Shown: positions 56,901 to 64,000 of the stretch, piece after piece
How the letters are laid out: every line of letters starts with the position of its first letter
How positions within the stretch are numbered: the first letter of the stretch is position 1
Source: Brachionus plicatilis
Taxonomy: Eukaryota; Rotifera; Eurotatoria; Ploima; Brachionidae
Direction of reading: 5' to 3'
Assembly: GCA_010279815.1 (NCBI GenBank)
Contig: QEOQ01000070.1
Location: 459,025 to 523,024, forward strand
Length of the DNA stretch: 64,000 bases
Notes under the pieces: model-generated
Database searches by the model: none
Told to the model about the DNA's origin: nothing
Seen by the model: only the letters and a program-made list of their open reading frames with translations
Made by a program: the position numbers and the translations under genes

Positions 56901-57385
56901 AAATGTTTTGGAACCTAGCAGTATGGATTATTTAAAAAAATAATAATTGATAATAATTTAATTGAATCTATTTTTGAAACTAAAATATCATTAAACTTTT
57001 TATTAAGTTTTTTTTAAAACGTTAACTTATTATTTTAGATTTTGTATTGGGAATTGAATTTTTATTAATTATTATTTCAGATATGAATTCAAAGGGTCTT
57101 GTGTTGGCAGAATTCCATTTTGAGCTTGATGATGAAAATTGATAAAAAAATTTAATCTTCAAAAGTAGTCATCCCTTTAACACATTTTAACTTTACCCCA
57201 TCTTACCATATTTTTTTTTGTCATGTAAATTCTAATAAGGGACAAATTATTGCTCCCTGGAAATAAATAAATGAAAGAAGAACAGAAAAAAATTTACAAA
57301 AATTTTATTAAAATAATTAAAACTTGAATAGATAAAAATATAAATATGGCTTTCTTTTTTTTGAATATAAATACTAGTGTAAAAT
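56901..57385. other. Intergenic
   Basis: A TTTCAG acceptor-like site at 57074-57079 followed by a short frame to a TGA (NSKGLVLAEFHFELDDEN, 57084-57142) is the only coding-like item; unassigned. The rest is the 3' flank of the channel gene. Confidence 0.4.
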
Positions 57386-60300
57386 TTACTTATTTTTTCT
57401 CGGATTATCACTTGGCACATCTTGTGTCAACTCGACCACTGATTTATTCGTGTTTTTCACATCATTATCCTGCTTCAGATCTTCATTTGCTTGCTCTTTG
57501 CCTACATGTGAATAGCGCCTATATCGAAACAAAAAGTATGCTATATAAGTCAAATGAAAAAAGAAATAAAGACTTCCTATAAAAAATAAGGCATATTTGT
57601 CTATGCCTCCGACATACTCTTTGTCAATTGATGAAAACAAAACTGAACCGATGACAGCGTGCCATGCGCACAATGAAACCAAGAATATCAAGGCCACGAT
57701 GGCGTATTTGTCTAAAGTAGTTAAATAGGAAACAGTAGGCAGCTTTTGAGTCACTATCCATCTAAAATTAATTGATGACAAAATTAAAAGACAAGTGGTT
57801 TGAATTCTGAAGTGAGGAAAAGAGTGATTGAATGAAAAAGGCACAAAACCAAGCGCGCTTATTAGAAATATGAGCATATAAGCATTGTAGATAAAGTATC
57901 CGGGACGTCTGGATATGGTTGATGATACGGTAAAGCAAGGCCGTTCCTGTTGCTTCCAAATATCGTAGATATTCTTTTCGGATGTTTCAATGTGAGGATA
58001 CAAGTTCCATTCTTGTTGCTGTTGAAAATCGTTTGTGTTTATAGTTGACTCAATGTGGGAACTGGGAACAAATTTAACTTCGTTTATGCTTCTTGAAGAT
58101 GTTATTGTGATACTTAAATTTTGTATATCTTAAATTAATAAATATTAATAAACTTTAAAATTTTTATCCAATTTTTTTTTATTTTTAACTGATGAAACAT
58201 AAAATAAAGCATGAATTAGTCTGTTCATCAGACTGAAAAAAATTATAAAAAAGTCTATCTAATCTCCACAAATGAACGTCTCCTATCCACAATAAAAAAA
58301 CTTTTCACCACAAGATGAAAAAACCATACAAAATATTTTAGGCCATTTTAAACTTTTTTCAGTGAATTAGATAATTTAAAAAAATTGAGAAAAAAAAATT
58401 CACCGAAATTACGCAAAAAAAAATTTTTAAAAGAGTAAAATTGAGTAAAATTTTGAAATTTTTGGTAAAGATGGGTTAAAATAATATATGGTTTATTTTA
58501 AATAATTGATTTAATGGTTAGATTAGTCTCTATTTTTCTAATTACGAATGAAATCACCTTTTAAAAAATTTAAAAAAAAACTTATTATCATAAGATTTTT
58601 TTTACTTTTTCAAGAATTCTCAAAAATTACAGAATAATTTAAGAAAAAATTTCCAAGATAATTTAAATGAGACCATGGCTTTTTACGGAAAAATAGATTT
58701 TGAAAAATACTTAGAAATTTTAAAATGGCCTAAAAAATAGGATTTTTTTGGCAGTTTTGTTTTTACGTAACTTTTCGAAAAATTAGGTAAAATTACCAAA
58801 AACCTTAGTATCAAATCAACACTCTACATATAAGTTTAATGATTATTAAATTTTAAATTTAAAAAAGATTTGTTTGCAAATATTTTGTCAAATTTGGCTA
58901 TTGTATAAAGCTTGTTAAAAGACGACGAGTTTTTTAATAAACAAAGCATCGTAGACCAAAAGATGCCGAAAAATGGTATTCAAACGGATAATTAGTAAAA
59001 TTTTCTTTTTTTTAAGAAATTTAAAGACAAAATTACATATTTAGTAACGATTTATATACTTAAATTAAAAATGATTTATATTTTATTTTGAATTTATCAT
59101 TAATAAATATTTTATTCCTTAAATACAAATTTTTTGTGTAAATAAGGTATTTGTGGAGAGTTAATATTGTCTCTCATAAATTAAGTCAATAACTGCTCTT
59201 AATCAATAAAACTTTTTAAAACAAATTTTTTAAAATAGATAAATTTTTTTATCAATTGATACATTTAAATACAAAAATTAAAATTTTGGTTTTTTTCCTA
59301 TTAATTTTTAAAAGAACATATTTTTTGGTAGCAGCTAATTAAATCATATGAAAAAAAAAAACCAATTTCAATGATACAGTGCCGATTTGACAAGTGGATT
59401 TCTGGTAATTTTACGTAAAAATTAGTAAAAATAAAAAGGCCAAAAAAAGCTCAATTTTTTGAATTTTTTATTATTTTCCATTTTTACCAAAATTTACGTA
59501 AAAATTAGTAAATAATAGTAAAAAAAATAAACTTTTGGTAAAATATAAACATATAAATAGGAACTAATTTTTTCAAAATTTATTAGAAAATAATAAAAAA
59601 TTCAAAAATTGAGCTTTTTTTGGCCTTTTCATTTTTACTAATTTTTACGTAAATTAACGTAAAATTACCAGAAATCCACTTGTCATGCTACTTGATCAGT
59701 TATACTTAGAGGAACAGGTGTGAATGTCATTTTATTCTTTATTTCAAAAATTTTCTTGTAATTAAATTAAATGTTATCTTTTAATTGACAACATTTATAT
59801 ACTGAAGAATAAAATTATCTGCTAATCAATTTATTTTGCTACTAAGAAAAATAATTTTCTACAATATTTTTATCTACTAAAAATTAGATACTATAAAATA
59901 TAATTAGCTGCTACCAAAAAACTAAGCCATTTTTAAAATATATAAAAAATTTTGAAAAATTTTTGAAATGAATTTTAAATTTAACACATATAATGCACTT
60001 GACTTCAAAAACAAACTTTTGAGTGATAACATTTTGTTAAATATCGTAATTGTTGTCACTAATTTGTTATTTTAAAAATAATGGAAAGATGATTTTAGAA
60101 TTAACCAAAATTCATTTTAAAAATTGAGTTGAATAATTATTTTTTTATTCATTAACTAAATAAATTTTAAACACAAATTTTTGGTTTTGTGAAATTCTGT
60201 ACAAAATGATAAAAAGAACAGAAAAAAATGTAAAAATATTGAATAACTTTTTGTCTAAATGCTTAAACTTAATTCTGTAAATGCAACTTAGTGCATCATT

Positions 60301-62563
60301 CAAAGTTGCATCAAATATCAAGGTCTGCTAAATTTGCAGAGTTTAGCAGAAATTAAATTTCAATATAATCGAGCGTAGGGCATTTTGCAGAGATTTTGCA
60401 CATCATTAGCAGACTTTTAAAGTTGATGTGATGCAACTTTTAATGTTGCACCATTCTGCAATCACAGAATTAATTTTAAACTTTTTGAAAAAAAAATATT
60501 GAATTTTTTTGCACTTAGTTCTGTTCTTCTGTTCTGAACTTCACAAAACCCAAATTTTTAATTGTAAAAAATTTTTTATTTACCTCTCAAAAATTTAGAT
60601 GAGCAAGATTTTGGACTTAATAGAAATAGGAAAAAAAAATTAATTTTTAAAAACTAAATAAATACTAAATAACTAATTTTTTTACATTTAATTCAGGTAT
60701 CTTGATGATCAATTAAAAATATCATATCAATTCGAAGAGTTTATCTTTAAATATTAAAATTAATCTTTAAATTTATTTAAATAATTTAAATGTAAGGTGC
60801 TTTACATGCTATATTGATTTAAAAAATAAAATAATTTTAAAAAAAAATATTTTCTCAATCCATTGATAAAATTGATTTTTAAAATTTAATTTTATAAACT
60901 GATTTTTTGTAGAGTTTATTTTTAAATTTTTTATTTCAAAAGTATTTGTAACTAGCATTCAAAATTAAGAATAAAATTTAAAATTCAGAAATTAAATTCC
61001 AAATAAGCAATTAAATGAAAAGGTCGATCTTTCCTACGAATATTTTCGAAATGGAAAATTTATTTTTTTTTAAATCTACATAACATGTAAAGCACTTTAC
61101 ATTAAAATTATTTAAATAAATTCAAAGATTAATTTTAATATTTAAAGATAAACTCTTCGAATTGAAATAATATTTTTAATTGATGATCAACTTCAAGATG
61201 CCTTAATTCAAAACATTATAAAATTTTTAGAGTTAGCTTAGTAAAAAGATTACTAAACAACAGCTAGAATGATTGGGCTAAAGAAAATTAGGCAAAATAT
61301 TCTATGTAATTAACTTAATTTTTGGATACCTTTAACTTTTTATTAGCCGTAATTGATGCATACAATACTTATAGAATGAAAAATAATTCAAATTATTAGT
61401 CTAAAATTCATTTAAAAAATTTGAGACTAGTTATTTTTGTGAAAAATTTTTATTTCTGTCTAAATAATTTTCAGTTAATATTTTAATCAAACTTAAGCTT
61501 GGATTTTTTTTAATTTTTTGATTAAAAAACTTTTTAACAAGAAATTAATTTAATAAAATTGTACTTTTTATAAGAGATAAAATTTCTTAATCGGAAAAAT
61601 TATCAAAAATATTTTTAAAGACAGTAAAGTTACAATCAATAGAGCAGATATATGAAAAAAAGATACCAAGACTGAATTAGAGTTGTTCAAAAGTCAAGCT
61701 TAATGACTTGACTCGGAAATTTTTACAAGTCAAGTGACTCACTTAAATTTGAAAGGGCTTTAGAATGACTTTTTTTTTTACCTCTGTACAAGTCTGAACT
61801 GAATCTAGATTATTTTAAATATTTTCCATCTTAAATTTAAGTTTTAATTACAGAAAAAATTAAAATTTCATTTTCCCTTTCTAAACTTAGCTTAGTTTTA
61901 GTTCAGAAAAAAAATTTTCTTTAGAAAAAAATATCAAAATTTAAATTTTTTTTAAATTAGAAAATAATAAACTTTAAATATATTACCTAAAGGAAAATCC
62001 CACAATTCCAGTTTTTCCCAAAATATTCCCTTGATATTTCTCATTTCAAAAATGCGAGTTTTGTCACCATCTCTTTCCACCCGGTACTTGATGTCTTGCT
62101 TGAGATTTCCAACTGCATTTTCGATATAAATCTCCGGCTCCCAATTGGACCTAGGGTCAAAAGCTAAATTGGCATCTACCGAGTCATCCTCCCAACTGGC
62201 TTCAAAGTACGCATCAGCCTGAAATCTTTCCTTGACATTGTCTATTTCGCCAACGCGCAAAAATATCAAATAAATTTGAACCGTAACCGGTGCAGTTTTT
62301 TTTATATTCTCATTATTGATATACAAATTAAGCTTTAAGTTAGCAGCTTGTATAAGATTATGTATGGCTTGCAGACGCTTCTTGTAGTCTTCCACACTGA
62401 GCTGACTTGTTAGGTCCTCACTGATTTTTGCCTGGTTTTCGTTGAAGCTTGAATCCTTGGAGTTATTCAACTTTTTCCGGTTGAAAACGTTTCTCTCGTT
62501 GGTAAAATTATTGCTTGAGCCGTTTGCCGGCTTAAGCATGGACTGAGTCACTACCAAATCCAT
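57386..62563 (-). CDS. Pentameric ligand-gated ion channel lacking the Cys-loop cysteines (2 exons)
   Basis: Exon 1 62563-61987 and exon 2 58128-57386 give 439 residues; the split codon makes FPL-DIQ, the conserved FPxDxQ turn. Residues 1-85 are polar with no signal peptide. The extracellular domain follows (QIYLIFLRVGEIDNVKERFQ, EASWEDD, NWEPEIYIENAVG, FWEKLELWDFPL). The two cysteines that define the Cys-loop are Glu and Leu at the expected positions. M1 is about 269-292 (the usual mid-M1 Pro is absent), M2 about 300-322 (RIQTTCLLILSSINF; Leu at 9', Gln at 2'), followed by LPTVSYLTTLDKY, M3 335-357 and M4 371-393. The M3-M4 linker is only ~13 residues, as in bacterial channels, with a polar 45-residue tail. 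The ligand is unknown. I believe related signal-less, Cys-less channels exist in other invertebrates but remain little studied. Confidence 0.88.
58370..58823. mobile_element. TTACGTAA-type MITE (degenerate)
   Basis: The right end reads TATCAAATCAACACTC-TA, the complement of the CAGTnnTGATTTGAT ends of this family. The left end near 58370 (CAGTGAATTAGAT) is weaker. The interior has AAATTACGCAAAAA and TTACGTAACTTTTCG. Confidence 0.45.
59377..59700. mobile_element. TTACGTAA-type MITE, long inverted arms
   Basis: Starts after TA with CAGTGCCGATTTGAC. The arms (AAGTGGATTTCTGGTAATTT and complement, then TTACGTAAAAATTAGTAAA) are ~130 bp and nearly symmetrical. The right terminus differs over the last ~15 bases. 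Confidence 0.65.
60183..60550. mobile_element. Fold-back MITE with perfect 9-bp TSD (MULE-like)
   Basis: 368 bp, ends GGTTTTGTGAAATTC and GAACTTCACAAAACC, flanked by CAAATTTTT (60174-60182 and 60551-60559). The core contains GGTCTGCTAAATTTGCAGAG and TTTTGCAGAGATTTTGCAC. Confidence 0.85.
60696..61213. mobile_element. ~520-bp element with ~120-bp terminal inverted repeats
   Basis: AACTCTTCGAATTGA-type arms: 60700-60815 mirrors 61080-61205 (AGATTAATTTTAATATTTAA, GTAAAGCACTTTACATT). The interior is A/T-rich without an ORF. Confidence 0.6.
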
Positions 62564-63141
62564 TTTTTTAATTTACTTTCTAAAAAAGTTACGTATTTAG
62601 CTGCGAGATTGGAAAACTTGCTAACTAAATTCGAATCACATATTTATCCATAAATTAACCTCAGAAAGTGAGCTATTTCCATTCGCAGTTTTTTAAACTA
62701 TAAAGATTATTTGTTAAAATTTATTATCATAAAAAACAATTATCTAATAAAAATTATTTATTAGAATCGAATTTAAGGTTAATCTATTTTTAAATGATTT
62801 GTATTTGATGTGTTTTTGAAAAAAATTAATAAAAAAGGATCCGTGTGAATTTTGTGAATAGGAAGAGCGTCATTTCTTTCAAATAAAAAAATTGATAAAA
62901 ATTAAAATTAAATTTTATTTAAATTAAATAGATATTTTTTTAAAATAAAAAAACTTTCTTTAAATAATTTATGGTACAAATAAAAAAAAAATTTTTTCCT
63001 TTAAAAGTTACTTTTTTTGTTTTATTTTCAAATTAATTGTAAGCTTTTATTCTTAATCATGTTTGATGACGATTAATCGCTGAGGCAGATATAAAGATCA
63101 ACTAAGAAAATGAGAAATATAAAAAGTTCCCAATTGACTTG

Positions 63142-63183
63142 AGACTCAAAAACAACTCTTAAGTTAAGAGTTGTTTTTGAGTC
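63142..63183. repeat. 20-bp hairpin, 2-base loop
   Basis: Two perfectly complementary 20-mers separated by two bases; not followed by a T-run typical of a terminator. Possibly the centre of a DNA element. Confidence 0.7.
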
Positions 63184-63235
63184 ATTTTGAAAATTTTTTG
63201 AAAAAATTATATTTTAATGTTCGATTTACATTAAA

Positions 63236-63541
63236 ATCAAAGTTGGTCAAAAGTGAGATTTTGATATCAAAATATTTCTAGAATCAAGTTGAGTCAAAAC
63301 TTCGACTTTATATTTTTATTTTTTTGAAAGGAAAATTGATTGATTTCGATTTAAATTATGTTTATTATCCATATAAAATTTTTTTTTAAATATTATTTGA
63401 AGTCAACGTCTGAGTGACTCTGAAATTGGAGATTCAGATTTCTTTTAAGTGAATCAATTTTTCTTACAAAAAGATAGCAATAAACTAAAAAAATATCTCA
63501 AGTCAAATTTTTGACTTGACTTTGATTTTGACCAACTCTGA
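63236..63541. mobile_element. ~300-bp MITE with GTTGGTCAAAA ends
   Basis: Inverted ends CAAAGTTGGTCAAAAGT and complement, with internal AAGTCAA/TTGACTT motifs. Related single ends are at 15680 (GAGCTGGTCAAAAGTCAA) and 61679. Confidence 0.55.
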
Positions 63542-64000
63542 TTAAAATATCTCTATAAGATTTATTAACTAAAAAATTTTTGATCATGATTTTTTTAAGA
63601 GCATCTTTTTTAAAATATCGTTAATTCATTGAGTTTAAATGTAAAAACATGAATAATTTTTAAATTGTATTGAAAAAGTTCAATATAAAAAAAAAATGTT
63701 TCGGTTCAATAAAAAAATAACTTAAACATTTTCTTATTATCTATTATGCCGAAAACCATAAACAATAGGAAGATATATTAATTTCGAGACTAAAAATGAC
63801 TTTTTTTTAAATTTAAGCTGGTAAATTTTTGAAAATTATTGCAAAAAATTTTGTTAATAACTTTTTATTAAAGGGTTCAAATTTCAAAATCATTTTAATT
63901 TATTATGTCTGGTACTTTAGTTAATGATTAGGGGCACTTAATAATAATTTTTTTCATGTGCAAAAATAAAAATTTAACTTGAATAAAATTGAATATGTCT

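Larger units (their letters stand above)
58129..61986 (-). other. 3.86-kb intron of the channel gene, packed with MITEs
   Basis: Donor GTAATA (61986), acceptor TTTAAG (58129). It contains TTACGTAA-type MITEs (about 58370-58823 and 59377-59700), a MULE-like fold-back element (60183-60550), a 60696-61213 inverted repeat, and at 61679 one end (GTTGTTCAAAAGTCAAG) resembling the element at 63236. No exon of another gene is seen. Confidence 0.65.
62564..64000. other. 5' flank of the channel gene and repeats
   Basis: No gene seen. It holds a near-perfect hairpin (63142-63161 / 63164-63183, GACTCAAAAACAACTCTTAA and complement) and an inverted-repeat element at about 63236-63541 (CAAAGTTGGTCAAAAGT .. 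TTTTGACCAACTCTG), whose ends also occur singly at 15680 and 61679. Confidence 0.55.

Noticed and set aside
57346..57582. Plus-strand ORF of 78 codons
   Set aside because: Antisense to the C-terminal tail and M4 of the channel gene.

Overview
The window looks like nuclear DNA of a very A+T-rich invertebrate. Genes have introns (from ~50 bp to ~4 kb) with GT..AG ends. They encode animal families: a USP37-type deubiquitinase, a membrane-anchored serine-protease homologue, an SLC17 carrier, an EB-module/C-type-lectin protein and a pentameric ligand-gated channel. Remnants of several non-LTR retrotransposons and fold-back DNA elements surround them. A protostome such as a monogonont rotifer would fit; that is inference. 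There is no operon logic: genes are far apart, and introns and intergenic DNA are filled with small transposons.

Layout. 1-310: edge of a minus-strand coiled-coil gene. 2.6-3.2 kb: two small related minus-strand ORFs touching an exon of the USP37-like gene (+, 3220-6801; the exon with the catalytic Cys is not in the window). 8065-11441 (-): a five-exon type II membrane serine-protease homologue whose catalytic Ser is Tyr. Its 5' exons lie in a 1,047-bp arm repeated in inverted orientation at 12464-13510. 13.5-14.1 kb: a LINE ORF1. 14.6-18.6 kb (-): an EB/C-type-lectin gene broken by stops, frameshifts and two clean transposon insertions. 19.0-20.9 kb: small candidate secreted or membrane ORFs, one convincing (20524-20853, -). 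21.6-25 kb: retrotransposon debris with one ambiguous base at 22393. 25327-27062 (-): a GC-rich 577-residue exon of unknown function. 28.7-40.4 kb: LINE remnants, a Tigger-like element, and a 161-codon secreted-type ORF with one in-frame TGA (36620-37105, -). 41.4-44.6 kb: a cluster of large palindromes. 46556-52267 (+): a complete seven-exon SLC17 transporter (518 aa). 55.9-56.9 kb: Tc1 transposase and LINE remnants. 57386-62563 (-): a two-exon, 439-aa pentameric channel lacking both Cys-loop cysteines and with a very short M3-M4 linker.

The exon models for the protease homologue, the SLC17 carrier, the channel and the USP are internally consistent: exon lengths sum to whole codons and junctions fall on conserved family motifs. 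Across the 15 best-supported introns, 11 acceptors end in AAG rather than CAG/TAG. The most interesting items are the Cys-less channel, the Tyr-for-Ser protease homologue with its inverted duplication, a MULE-like fold-back family with 9-bp target duplications and a shared TGCAGA core, and the doubly interrupted EB/lectin gene. I saw no viral or toxin genes.
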